From Fomitopsis serialis (lineage: Eukaryota; Basidiomycota; Agaricomycetes; Polyporales; Fomitopsidaceae): a stretch of 64,000 nucleotides of DNA. Position 1 is the first letter of the stretch; each line of letters begins with the position of its first letter. Positions 13,217 through 24,467 of this stretch are shown here, in pieces. The stretch is taken from the NCBI RefSeq assembly GCF_022376445.1, contig NW_025954986.1:310001-374000 (forward strand), written 5' to 3'. The translations under genes were made by a program, and so were the position numbers. The notes under the pieces are model-generated. The model made no database searches. It worked only from the letters and a program-made list of their open reading frames with translations, and had not been told where the DNA came from.

Positions 13217-13806
13217 CGCGCGGGGACACGCATGGGCAAGCGCGTGAGAAGAGGTCTTGTCGGTCGATCTGCGCAGATACTGAACGGTTTTACGAGATTC
13301 TTGAACTAGAAGCCTCCCAGGATGATATAGAGACGAAAAGAACAGTCAGAGGACGTGTTGAGGCCGCCAGTGCTCGGCGTACGCGAATGAGAGTTAGAGC
13401 ATCCATATTCGTGAGCATCCAGGAGGTTGTTTGGTCGGTACAAACAACGGGATGCGCGCGACCTACCGGCGGCAGCACTTCGGTGTCTCGTCGACAACGA
13501 ACTGCAGGTCGGTATGAGAAATCCGAGTCGGTTGCTGTCGCTGTTTGCAGTCTCGATGACTATTCTTTGAGGCCGACGGAGTATCCTTGCTATTCTTGCC
13601 ACAGCTCGTCGCGCGGGGACCTCATCAACATTTTGCACAGGCCAGTGCGTTGTAGACGAAGCTCATATTGCTCGCACACCATTGCGTCCCATCATGGATT
13701 GCCAGACTTGAGTTTTAAGCACACAGTGAGCCTCCATGCTACATTTTCACACATCGTACATCGCATCATGGTACACTCAGTGAGCACGTCCCCTGGAAAG
13801 TGTCTA
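13217..13806. other. divergent/terminal spacer, nothing recognised
   Basis: Lies between the start of the SWR1 gene and the 3' end of the acylphosphatase gene, so it should contain the SWR1 promoter. No clear TATA box or repeat stands out. Confidence 0.4.
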
Positions 13807-14533
13807 TCACCGTCGAACTTCGAAGACGTCGTATTCCAGTTGGTCGAGAGTACGTTCACTGCGGACAACCCGGATTGTGCGAGGCGCTTACATAGGCCTA
13901 ACATTGCAAGGGCGTGTATATTAGTAAGCCATCAAGTGAACTTCCCTAACATGGGAAGTACATTCCTAGAACATGGCACGATTTCGGAACATAGGAAGAA
14001 CATAACACTTACATTCCCGATTCTAGGAACATTCAAAATGTTAGGCCGAACAAAGGAATCCCATTCTCTATGTTAGGAGCTCCGACTTAGAGCCGTAAAA
14101 ATATACACGCCCTTACAATGTAAGTACCATGTGAGCGCTTCGCACAACGCGGTTTGTCTGCAGTGGTTCGTTTGATATCTCCACACCCTTCACGTCGGCG
14201 CGCGGTGGACCGGTGTGCAGGACCTTCTTGCTGTATAGTGAAGTGAAGTCTGCCATCAGTGAGTGGTATCTCGTACAGTACTGCAGAAGTGACCCACAAT
14301 CTATCCAGGGCGCCTTCGCTGCCCTGAGCTTCTCCAACGACATGTCCCGTCTGCCACACTCGCGGTGAGTATCATCATGTAATCACTGGTAAGTAGTATC
14401 ATTGACTACTTACCGTATCGTTGGCCACCCAACCTACGACGCCTGTGTCGTGGGCCACATCCTTGGCAAAGGCTCTGTAGAACACGCCTTGCACCTTGCC
14501 GCTGACGATGAAGTTGAAAGCGCGGTACGCCAT
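13807..14533 (-). CDS. acylphosphatase interrupted by a MITE in the last exon
   Basis: Small cytosolic enzyme family that hydrolyses acyl phosphates. Exon 1 (14533-14414) starts MAYRAFNFIVSGKVQGVFYR and contains the phosphate-binding loop with catalytic Arg (residue 20) and GWVAND with catalytic Asn (residue 38). Exon 2 (14350-14298) gives TGHVVGEAQGSEGALDR. Exon 3 begins at 14230 with KKVLHTGPPRADVKGVEISN, phase-matched so that TT plus C restores Phe. At 14168 the reading frame enters a 309-bp inserted element, where it stops at 14113. The original C-terminus (RTLDQLEYDVFEVRR, then TGA) is preserved at 13853-13807. Either the protein is truncated in the element after LQTNRVVRSAHMVLTL, or an element-borne intron (about 14116-13859) splices the tail back in frame. 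Normal family length is about 92-100 residues. Family call is secure; the functional state is open. Confidence 0.85.
13857..14165. mobile_element. CACTA-like MITE inside the acylphosphatase exon
   Basis: Non-autonomous element of 309 bp. Both ends begin CACTGC when read inward, and the terminal inverted repeats run about 70 bp (roughly four-fifths identical by eye). The inner part of the repeat contains AAGGGCGTGTATATT on the left (13908-13922) and its complement on the right. It is flanked by the 3-bp direct repeat GTT (13854-13856 and 14166-14168). CACTA/G termini with a 3-bp target duplication are the diagnostic combination of the CACTA (CMC/EnSpm) superfamily. The interior is A+T-rich with repeated GGAACAT-type words and no transposase frame, so it must move, if at all, by an enzyme encoded elsewhere. 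Confidence 0.85.
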
Positions 14534-15434
14534 GGTGATGGTTGTGACGATAGCCCTCGGTGAGTTTGTGAGATCTTTCTGTTTACGGGGCCTGGGCTTG
14601 TGCGTTCCGTTTGCCAAACCAGGATGGGGCTATCTCTCGGCTATGACATCATGAGAACTCGCATGAGCCGCTGTTGGTCTGCTTTGCAGTTCACTGCAAT
14701 GTTCTGTCAACGCATTATGCATATCTCGTTACCTGGTGCGTTTACTCCTTTATCATTCAAGTGCACATTCGAGTCAACCTAATCCATAGCCATCAAACCG
14801 AAGGCTCATTGAACTACTTTTCCGCCGTACGTCCGCCTCATGTATGCGATTCTTACAACACTGAGTAGCTTCGCAGATTGGTGAACTGCTGTTCTTTCTG
14901 GCGTCTATCCTTGCCGTAGTCGTCCGGGCTTGGCCAAGTGTCTGCCCAATCCTGCGACGTCCGGATAAACCGCCGAGCGTGCCGTGAATGGGCTGCCTCG
15001 CCTGGGATGTATGCCAACTCAGGCGTTCTCCTATGATGAGTAAGGCGCCAGAATAGGTACCAGTAAAGATCTCTCGACGATCTCTCGACGATGCAATGAT
15101 GCAGTTCGACTCGGGAATTAGAACGTATCGACCGGCCCTGGGGATTCAAGTTACTCAGTTTACAGGATGATGCCGCTGTGTGGTAGCATGGGAACGCTGT
15201 GTTGCAGTGCATAAGTACCTTCAATCAATTCGAATAGTATTTGAATAGGTCCGATGCGAAGTCACTTCATCGGGTTGAGCGTTGACCGCCCTTCGTCTCG
15301 TTGACAGTTCGTTGGTGTTCGCAAGATGTTCGCGGGCATTGTTTGGGCATTGTCCTTGACTCAATGGACTGACTCTAAGTATGTATATGTCGACAAAATA
15401 CACGATACGCTAACGTAAATAATGCAAAATTAAT
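14534..15434. other. no gene recognised
   Basis: Upstream region of the acylphosphatase gene and 3' flank of the tRNA gene. No coding signal or repeat that I can support. Confidence 0.4.
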
Positions 15435-15548
15435 TGATGAGGGCGAGATTCGAACTCGCGCCCTTTCGGACCAGATCACGTGACACGTGAATAAATGTTC
15501 GTACACAACACCTTAGTCTGGCGCCTTAGACCGCTCGGCCACCTCACC
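15435..15548 (-). tRNA. tRNA-Leu (anticodon AAG) with a 34-nt intron
   Basis: On the minus strand the acceptor arm GGTGAGG pairs with CCTCATC (one G-U), and the discriminator base is A. The D-arm TGGCCGAGCGGTCTAAGGCG is the canonical class II leucine/serine type. The anticodon stem CCAGA/TCTGG encloses CT-AAG-G, giving anticodon AAG (reads CUU). An intron occupies 15477-15510 between positions 37 and 38, the usual place for eukaryotic nuclear tRNA introns. The long variable arm (TCCGAAAGGGCG) and T-arm GCGAGTTCGAATCTCGC complete the cloverleaf. The 3' CCA is not encoded. Confidence 0.94.
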
Positions 15549-17387
15549 ATATTGCGGATTGCTCTAATGTTTTACATGATCATGAAAGGCCCTGCCCGGA
15601 TGAACGAGATCATCTCAAGCCTGCCAGCCTGAGTGGATGTCCTTCCGATGTCAGTAGTATTTGACCAGTATGATGTACCCCCACGGATGTCGTTGTGTAC
15701 TTAGTTTTGGTACGTATACCACTGCAGTCAACTAAGCTATCGCCATAAGCTTGTGCCGCGAGGCAGGCGACGTGGGGGTAGTACAATGAACGCCGCATGG
15801 CAACTCAAGTTTGCGTAGACCGGTAAGTTGGACTGTTGCATCCACGCGTAGCTGTGCATACTCACCTCAAACCTCCCTGGGGTCGCGTGTGGGATCTATA
15901 GAACTTTCCGACAGCACGGAGGGTTAGCTGTCAATGCTGAAGCAATGTCCGCACTCATCTATTCTTTGGCCATGCGACGACACGAGACGAAGTGAATGAG
16001 GCATGTAGGTCACACCATGAGTCGATGACCCACTGTGAGACCAGTAAGTGCATACTCCTCTCTTTGACTCGGAGGAGCGTGCAATCACACAGGATATGCC
16101 GTATCCGTGAAGCCGACGTATGCTTACAGCGACGGGCACACTTCCGAAGCAGAACACTTGAAGCTAGTAGAATGCGCGCGTCTGCCTCTGCGCCGTGTGG
16201 ATTCGACGCATGAGGATTGGTCGTATGACTCGTATCATAGTAGGTCCTCGTCGTGCATATTGTGCGGCGCACTGATGCTAGCGCAGATAGCGATTAATAT
16301 TGGCACCTGTGGCATATGTCGGATGTCGCGGTTTGCGGCCTGTCTGAAGACTCAACAGCGAATTTTCCTGGTAAGTGGAAAGCCGTGATCCTCTTGTTGA
16401 GCTTACCGTATGAGATTCTTGTTGATTCGCATAGAATGATTCTCTCTGAGTCCCATAATTTTGCGGTGCTCATTGACAAAGAATCTCGTATGCGAATGTT
16501 CTCGATCGGTCCGCGTCCCTTTGACTGACCTGAAAGCCGTCCAGATGAGCACAGGGAAGGAGCAACATGGGCTCCTCCCATCATAATGTAATCACCAAGA
16601 GCATCTACTCGCCAATGCCTCCGCTCGCTGCTGGTCATTATTGTGCCTTGGGGGGACCCAGAACACGGGAACTGACCGCGAGGAGGGTAAAATTATACTA
16701 CCAGAATATATGTGAGCCTGGATGGCTCGCTCATCACAGTCACCGAGTCCGACACGAATGTCTCTACCCGGGTTATCAGAGCAGAGCTAGTAGACATACT
16801 TACTAGCAGACAACGTATACTTGTCACTAGTTGTGTTCATGTTGAGCGATTACCCTTACTAGAGTGTCCCCGACAGCAGGCTACAAGTAATTCATTAATA
16901 ATGGTGTGTCATTCATCAGTGTGAAGGGTCGCACGCATCGACTATATCATAGCCTGAAGACTCATTTTGGAGCACCGCGACGGCAGACAAGGGCTGCTTC
17001 AGTGTCTGGCTTGCAGGGCTGTTGCTCGTACTAAGAAAATGGGGTATACACCACAGCGCGCACTGGCGGCGGCGGCGCACAGTTCAAGCTACCGGCCGGG
17101 ATCTGGCGGCGAATGTGAACATATGTAACGCAACATAGCAATACATAGTCTGGCGGGCGAAGACCGCGAAACAAGTGTCAAAGTTCAATATGGAGTACAG
17201 TGTAACGGTGTTACGGACTATGGACTATGACCACGAGAAACTGGAACAGTATACTATTGCATTTCCTGAAATCACTTCTCGCTCTTCGGGGAAGTCCATA
17301 CCATATGTATCTCCACTGAGTCATCCATAGATCATCACACCGTACGAAGTTATGCCTGAGCTAGTACAGATGCAGCCAGCCTCCCGT
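15549..17387. other. no gene recognised
   Basis: About 1.8 kb with only short chance frames on both strands. No repeats matching the rest of the window were noticed. Confidence 0.4.
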
Positions 17388-19660
17388 TCAGCTTGATGTC
17401 TCTATATCTGCGACGATCACGTGTTCGACACCGTGTCTGATGGGTCAAGTGAGTCAAATCTGGTATGCAAGAGTTTCAGAGTACTCACTCAGCCCGAAGA
17501 TGCTCTTCTACGGCGTCTTTAGCTATTGGTAGAATCGCCCCTTCTCGCTCCTTGGCTCTGGCAATATCCCGAGCATCGGCTAGGTGCCACACCGACCCAC
17601 CCCATAGTACCTGTTGCATATCAGAGCGATACTCAAGCAAGATAATAGGATATACTTACTGCGGTACGCCATGTCACAATCGTGCGGGTCACGTTCCTGA
17701 CCCACCTAGCATCCAAAGCATCCATGTCCTTCGCAGTCGCAGTGTCCGGGTCCAGGCCACAGCTCCGTATGATCTCGGGCGCGTTGCAGTCACGCATTAG
17801 GCAGAGGTCAGGAGTGGGAGGTACATAGCAGTGTATGTCCTTTCGTCCATATATAAACCTTTCATACATGTTTCTCCCCTCCTCCCGAGTAGCAGAGCGA
17901 ACGCCACTTGATGCGACGATGTTTGGGAAGAACGCGGATGGAGACTTGTGTGGCTTATATATGGCGAATGCCGTCGTCGCGAGATCAAGCGGGTCCACGC
18001 CCCGAGGTGCCTTGACCTTGATTTTGCCCTCGACAAAAGGTTTGCGGAATTCCTCGCAGACGCGTGTCCGCCAATCTTCAATGATCACGTCTATCTGCTC
18101 CTCCAGCGCCAGGAAGCTCGTTCGGTCCACGACCTGATCTGCGGGCGCACACATGATTTCACGGAACTCTGTTGTAAGAGCAAGGTCCGCAATGTTCAGC
18201 CCGTAGTCCAGCATCTCCGGATGTTTGGCGAGATGACGGTCCAAGATCTCCTTCCCCGCGCTCTCTAGAATGGACCAACGCTCGGTTAACATGGGCGTAT
18301 TCTCGTGTTCCAGGCGCTCCTCGCGTATCCCTTCCATGCAATGTATCAACTCGCTTTGTATGTTCAGCCATACTGAACAGATCGATCAACGGGAGTTCGC
18401 ACATATACATACAGGAAAATTGTTCTGTTACTGACCTCGGTCGGTGAGCTTCTTAGCAACAAGCACAAGCTTATGTTGAGAGAGTGGCGTGTAGTCTCGG
18501 GCCTTGACAAAGTCAAGCTCCGGTCCCCATCCAAGTTCACGTAGCCTCGAAACAATGCTGTGTCTCCATGATGAGCAATATTTAGACAATGAATGAGGCT
18601 CCCCTTACCCTTTGAATCGTTCACGAATGACGGATACTACTTCCTTGGTCCGCAGGCGCTCTTCATCATCAACCCACTTTCGGCACAGGGCCGCATACTA
18701 CACATGATATTTATCAGGTCTATAATCACCGCACTCAATGAAGACCCTACCTCTTGTGACCGTCTCGCCTGCTGGACGTATTTGATAGCGCAGTCACTTG
18801 CCTCCTTCGACTTCCCAGATTTATCAAGTGTTCCGTAAGCTTCGAGGACTTCAAGGATTTGTGACCACATGTAGCAGTGTCGCTTGAACCCAGTTACCGG
18901 TGCCTGCAAGCACTAGTTGATACACAGAGCTCAGACTGTTGTCAGATACTTACTTTGATGAAAGCCTCTTTTGAAATCATGCCGAATTGCCGCCACTGTT
19001 CATTTGTGAGGCGCAACTTATTCTCGGCGACGACCCTAGCGATTCAGATACGAGAGTGGCGTTAGTGAACGTGATCAAACATATGGGTGAGAGACTGACA
19101 TTTTATCCCTACAACTCGCGCAAAATCGGGCGAGAAACTCCCAAGCTACTGTTGCAGCTTTGCCCTCGCCGCAAGCCTAGAGATATAAGCCGTCGGTGCC
19201 AAAAATACGCATTAGATAAATGCGGCAGTCTGTCGTATATCAATTTACGCACGGTACAATACGGAGAGAAGACGAGAGATACCCATGCGGGTTCAATCCA
19301 TCCCTCCGGACAAGGGGGGAGTCCATCGAGCTTCTTCAAGGCGTCCTTCCACAGATACGCGGAGCTCCTCTGCATGAGGAACGCATGGAACGACTTCGTC
19401 GTTCGGGAGAGAGTCAGTAAGTCGCGAGGATGCAGATACAAACAGATCTATCGAACGGCGTCATCAAACACATATTCAGGCACGGTACACCACGCATATT
19501 TCGTGCTTTACCTCCTGGATGACGTCCATTGGCATATTGATCATGCTCTTCAGGCCGCCCCGACGGCCGCGCACATTCTTCCACCGCGTCAATGCTTCGG
19601 CAGTAACCCCGCCCGCAGATGTGTCGGAGGCTTTTGGGCCTTTGGACTTCTTTGGCGGCA
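17388..19660 (-). CDS. F-box protein, copy A (finger cysteines lost)
   Basis: Ten-exon gene, paralogous to three others here. F-box proteins usually recruit substrates to SCF ubiquitin ligases. Exon 1 (19660-19512) encodes a basic start (MPPKKSKGPK), then RWKNVRGRRGGLKSMINMP and the beginning of the F-box (MDVIQE). Exon 2 (19447-19253) completes it (ICLYLHPRDLLTLSRTTKSF) and continues with EGWIEPAWVSLVFSPYC. Later exons: 19176-19100, 19035-18954, 18903-18751, 18697-18609, 18545-18437, 18372-17660, 17610-17489, 17436-17388. Compared with the paralogues, exon 9 has an in-frame 16-residue deletion removing the C-x2-C half of the C-terminal finger (EHLRAEH remains). The last exon carries a net -1 indel that replaces the family tail (IKLN..L.ASVLAQ) by a stop at 17388. 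It is closest to copy C by sequence. Expression and function are unknown. Confidence 0.8.
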
Positions 19661-19800
19661 TGTTCGAGTGCAAGATTCGTAAACAGTAGTTAGTAGAGAG
19701 AGAGGGAACGGTGTCCTAGCTAGTATGTAGTGAGTACTTGAGTGCTGAAGATCTGCCAAAGACTGACGCGACACGGTTTGGCCACCGAGCCACACGGTTC

Positions 19801-19840
19801 GCGGTCACGCGTCATGAACGTGAGACGCACGCGCTTGTGG
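19801..19840 (-). promoter_or_regulatory. conserved upstream element of F-box copy A
   Basis: On the minus strand it reads GCGCGTGCGTCTCACGTTCA followed by TGACGCGTGACCGC, ending about 140 bp before the ATG. The same block is found upstream of copies B and C. Here the E-box core CACGTG is changed to CACGTT. Function is inferred from conservation only. Confidence 0.5.
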
Positions 19841-20393
19841 CAACCTGAAGCCTGCTGAGCGCTGACCATGGGCGTCGAGCTCACTATGCGACTCTGTCTG
19901 ACTCGACCGTAGCGAGTTTGTTGATACAATCACCGAGTAGCTCTCATCCAAATCATGACTTACGGTAAGTAAGGGTATGATGGCATTGACGGCCTTGCGT
20001 CTGTACCTGTACTTTCGACACCACTGGCAATAGCATGCGATCTTCGCCATACTGCAGGAAGCGTACGGGTGTCCACACATTTTCGTCACGACCATTGCGT
20101 AGAACGTAAGTAGCACACGATCTGACGCAAAGAATCAAATCCAACGTTGGATCGCACGTTGCTAATGTACTCATCTTCGCCTGCGTATTCTAAACTCTGT
20201 TCACCTCAGCACGAGATGGTGGAAACCCACAACACGACAAAGTCCAGGGCGATGACAATATATTGATACACGAGTAACCACAAACATGTCGTGGCCTCTA
20301 TTGCAGGATGTTATGGATGGTACATCGAAGTAGCGTAACGAGAGCAACAGTGCACGTTGCACAAATGCAAGACGACTGAACCCCGGGACGGAC
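19841..20393. other. spacer, nothing recognised
   Basis: Lies between F-box copy A's upstream region and the 3' end of the subtilase gene. No gene or repeat seen. Confidence 0.4.
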
Positions 20394-22233
20394 TCACACC
20401 GTCGTCGCGTTGTTGAAGATCAGCAGGTTGGGCGTGCCCGATGGCAGGGTCTCGAGCGCGTCCTCCGTCGAGAGCGCAAGCAGCGCAATCTTCATCTGCG
20501 TAGGCGTGATCGTCGGCGGCACGGGCGCGACGTCGAGGACAAGCTCCAGCGGCGGGAGGAAGGTCGCCACCCAGCTAGGAAGCACAGAGTGCGCGAAAGC
20601 GTATGCGGAGCCGATGGAACGAGCGGGGCGCTGCTGGAAGAGGGTCGAGAAGTCGGGCGCGACGTCAGGGTTGAAGGTCTTTGAGCCGTAGAGGGAGACC
20701 AGGTACGCGAGGATGCCAGCAGTGTGGGGCGACGCCATCGAAGTACCGGAGAGCGACGCAACAGCTGTGTTGCTGCCGATGTACGTCGAGAGTACGTTCA
20801 GACCTGCGAGTGACTTTGTGAGATGTGATCGGATGATGCGTAGTCCATGAAACTTACCGGGCGCGAAGACATCGACGCAGGGGCCGTGGTTAGAGAAGTA
20901 AGCACGCTCATCTCCGAGTGTGGAGGCGCCAACCGTGACAGCCTTCGCTGCAGCAGCAGGTGAGTTGTTGCACGCGTCCTTGTTGTCGTTGCCTAAGATA
21001 CATTAACATTGAAAATCTCTACGAGAACATGAGCCGGACACTTACCAGCTGCAACAGCGAAGTGAACTCCACGGTCGACGGCCCGGTTGACGGCATCATC
21101 AAGAGCCTTGGACTTGCCACCACCAAGGGACATGTTCGCGACGGAGCCCTTGTGCGCAGTCCTGCCGGTCTTCCTGAACTCCTCAGCGGCAGCCTTAGCC
21201 TTGGCTATGGACTGCTCGACAGTCCAGACGACACCAGCCATGACATCGCTCATCGTGCCACTGCCGTTACTGCCGAGGACCTTCACCGCGATAACATGCG
21301 CAGCCTTGGCGACACCGTACTTACGCGATGCGATAGTGCCTGCGCAATGCGTACCGTGCCCATTCGCATCGATGTCCTGGTCGTTCTGGGGAACAGTCTT
21401 GCCCCATTCCGCACGACCCTCGAATTCGGCATGCTCGACGTTGATACCGGTATCGATGACGTAGACATCAACACCTTCGCCACCGTGGGAGTCATACTCG
21501 TACTTCGTGAAGGTGCCGAAGGTGAGCTTGGGGCGGTGGCTTATCCGTGCAAGGCCCTGATCGGTACATCAGTATCCAACGCGGACGGTTCCAAAGCCAG
21601 TTCAATGGCGATCGCGCGCGAAGACCGCCGCTTAAAGGGGCATGTTGCAACGACACGGTATAGCAGGTGGACGGAGTAAGTAACTGGTGGACAGCACCAG
21701 TAACGCCCAACCAACCCGCCAGACGTAATACCGCCTGTCCGACTTCGCACGCGACCACACACATCTCCAGAAGAGTCGACACTTACCCAAGGCGCCCCCT
21801 TCTGTGTCTCAATGCTCGTGCTGTCCACGTCGATCTCGAGTGTCCGAACGATCTGGTCCCGCTCAACGTAATCCACCTCAGGCATCTGGCGGATGCGGTG
21901 AACAGTGTTGTCGCTGAACTTGCCGGCGTAGCCCTTGACGTGTCCGTCATACACATGTCGGAGGCCCGCATCGAGGTCGCCCATGAGCGGGTGCTCCTCC
22001 TCGACGCCCTGGAGGAAGTTCATGTGGTTCGCCATGAGCACAGGGGCGACGTCGTCCTTGAACATGACGATATAGGAGTTGTTGACGGACCCGTGCGGGT
22101 GGTGCTCCGCGACGAGGGGCGCGTACGAGAACGCATTGCCGCGCGGGACCTCGTGCGGGATCGTAGAGAGCGGACTGGCGAGGCCAGAGGCGGCCAGGGA
22201 CACCGCCAGCAGAGTGTTGAGCAGGAAAGACAT
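20394..22233 (-). CDS. secreted subtilisin-like serine protease (S8, proteinase K type)
   Basis: Exon 1 (from ATG 22233) encodes a signal peptide (MSFLLNTLLAVSLAASGLA) and an inhibitor I9-type propeptide (SYIVMFKDDVAPVLMANHMN, then MPEVDYVERDQIV) before the mature start near GAPW. The catalytic domain follows in several exons. Asp lies in VDVYVIDTGINVEHAEFEGR, His in DANGHGTHCAGTIASRKYGV, the oxyanion Asn in FAVAAGNDN (across an intron near 21045-20993), and Ser in LSGTSMASPHTAG. The C-terminus ends ...LLIFNNATTV with TGA at 20394. All catalytic residues are present and the frame is open through each exon, so the enzyme should be active after propeptide removal outside the cell. Size and architecture fit fungal cuticle-degrading or proteinase-K-like proteases used in protein scavenging. 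Confidence 0.93.
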
Positions 22234-24467
22234 GGTCGTCGGCGGTAAGGTGTCTGACGACGCGGGCTTCGGCTTGATAAGGATGCGCCAGCGTTATTTG
22301 ACCCTGTTTGGACGGGTGGCGTCTCCCCACACCGCCCGAGGACTGCGCGAAAAGGCATCATCGCTCGAGTCACCCCGGTTATCGCAGGGAGACTGCAGAG
22401 CCAGCTGTAGAGTGCATACTGTGCCCGAGTAAGGGCGCTGAAGTTTCCTGGAGGAGGCATGAAACTTGTCTAAGTTACCTTGACAGGCGTGCACGCACCA
22501 TCCAACAGGCAGATTTGATTCCGGCCTCGGCGCTCGTGGAAAGCTTCAGCGTCCGCGGTCGCAATCCTATTGCGCCCTATCCCGTCATACACAAGCCGAG
22601 ATACACAACTCAACGGCATCGAGCAAAGAACGAAGACACCCATTCTGGCCTCTCTTCGAAGTTCCAGCTCGACGGGCAGTCTCGGAGCATCATACAAGAC
22701 CGGGGGCTGCGCATCGGACAGCAAGAGAACCGCCACCGTAGTGGCGCGGGATCTCACCGACGGTGACTTCCATACGGACCACAACACAACGGCAACGCAC
22801 GAGTCTCGGAATCAGAGAGGGTCGCCTCGTGGAGAACAGGAGGCAGCGACTCTGCGGTTCATTGACAAGTCAAACAGCTTCGGAAGACAGACAGGTGTAC
22901 CGTTTCATCACGTCCGAGGTTGTTGTATTCCCCGATTATCGCATGCGTCCCCGCATTCGCTTTTTGTGAATATTGCACGCCGGTTGCGCGCGGACCCATA
23001 CATAAGGCGCTCGTATTTTGACCGAAGGGAATGTCGTATGCGTGCATTTGAATCCCAGCTTTGGCAGAGCTCGACAAGATGGACCATGTGCTCTCGGTAT
23101 AGGGCCCTGGGTACGACCGGTCTGCCAGTGCTGAACCACGCGAAGATTTGTTATGCTCGTGTGACCACAGACGCCCGGTCGAACTTCGAACTTCGCGATC
23201 TAGTGGCATGCTTCGTTGGAGCAGGTCACAGCAGCATCGACTGCGAAGCGATGATAAGGACGGCCCGCGTAGTATGCAAAGCCCAACGGGAAGAGGGACG
23301 GCATGTGGCCAAATGAACAGTGCTCACCTGCAATATGTTACCTTGGAGGAGGATGCAGCCGAACTGGTTTCGACGTGCGAGGTTCCTTGTCAAAATTCGC
23401 GGTTCGGACTTGGGACCGACTCGAGGCACGCTGTTCGATGCGCACTCAAATCCTACTACTGAGTGGAGGAGAGAACGTCAATTCGTTTTGTAGGCACGTA
23501 TGTATGGCCACGATTTACCTGACGATTGAACGGGAGAGCAGCATAGAGGCTGAGGTCCGTGTCTGCTGCTCTGAACATCCTTCCAGGCTCGCGAGGCAAT
23601 GTCATGCGATCCGCGAGATGAACTAAGTTTCTCTGCGCAGCGGTGCAGGAAGTAGAGTGCGTGTCGACGTCGGACTCTGCTTGATAGCGATAGGTCCACC
23701 GAAGTAATACGTTCACCTCTTCAATGGCTTCGCATTACGAGGACTACTGTACGGCGAGCATATTGAATTTGACGAGCAATAAAAATGAGGTAAATTAGGC
23801 GCTCACCGTTACGAAACTAGAGCTAGCTAGAGGCCTGACTACGAAGTCTCAGCAAGACTGATACCTCCGGGGCATACTGTAGCGTGCAAAATGAGAACGA
23901 GAGTCAAGTCCAAGAGAGGTTCACTCCGTCGCAGTAACACGGCTGCCTGCGATGGTCAAGTTCCTGAGCAAGAGAGATTGCACTAGACCCAGGTCGAAGG
24001 ATGCTCTCGAGGTATATGTCAGTATGTAGCCCAAAAGCTGGAGTCTCGAAGCAGTCAGAGGACGGACAGAAACAGAGACGAGGAAAATTGGACTTTGAGA
24101 CACGATCGAGTGGCAGGGCTTGGGCCGGGCCGTGGAGGGCCGTGGTGAAATCGGCGCTCAATGATTGGACAATGTGTGCAGTGCACATCCCGCAGAGCTC
24201 GTCGAGCAGCGTGAGGGCAAGCGAGGGCACGATGGCTGACGCTGGCGTCGACCCCGACGATGAGTCCTGCACAGCGAGCACGACCGTCACAAAATTGACC
24301 GCAGCGACACAGCACCAGCGCCTGAGAGCCTCCGCCTAAGCCGCCTCAGTCTACTCCAGCTCCAAATTCACACCTATCGCGATCCCCTCTGCCGTGCACG
24401 GCACTCCGCTGGACGACCTCGACCAACCCTCTCGCTGACCGATAAGCTGCCCGAATAAGACCGTATC
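22234..24467. other. divergent promoter region and spacer, no gene recognised
   Basis: About 2.2 kb between the divergently transcribed subtilase and SulP genes. Several open frames (for example 22570-23316) lack any recognisable motif or consistent splicing and look fortuitous. Confidence 0.4.

Noticed and set aside
13692..13904. Small minus-strand frame overlapping the MITE left end
   Set aside because: It is a shifted reading of the acylphosphatase C-terminal exon plus the element's end.
13902..14120. PIF/Harbinger-type MITE with TAA target duplication
   Set aside because: An initial reading of the inner repeats suggested this. The inverted repeats actually continue outward to CACTG termini with a GTT duplication, which also restores the interrupted gene exactly.
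22570..23316. 248-codon plus-strand frame
   Set aside because: No motif, no splice partners, average base composition and overlapping frames of similar length.
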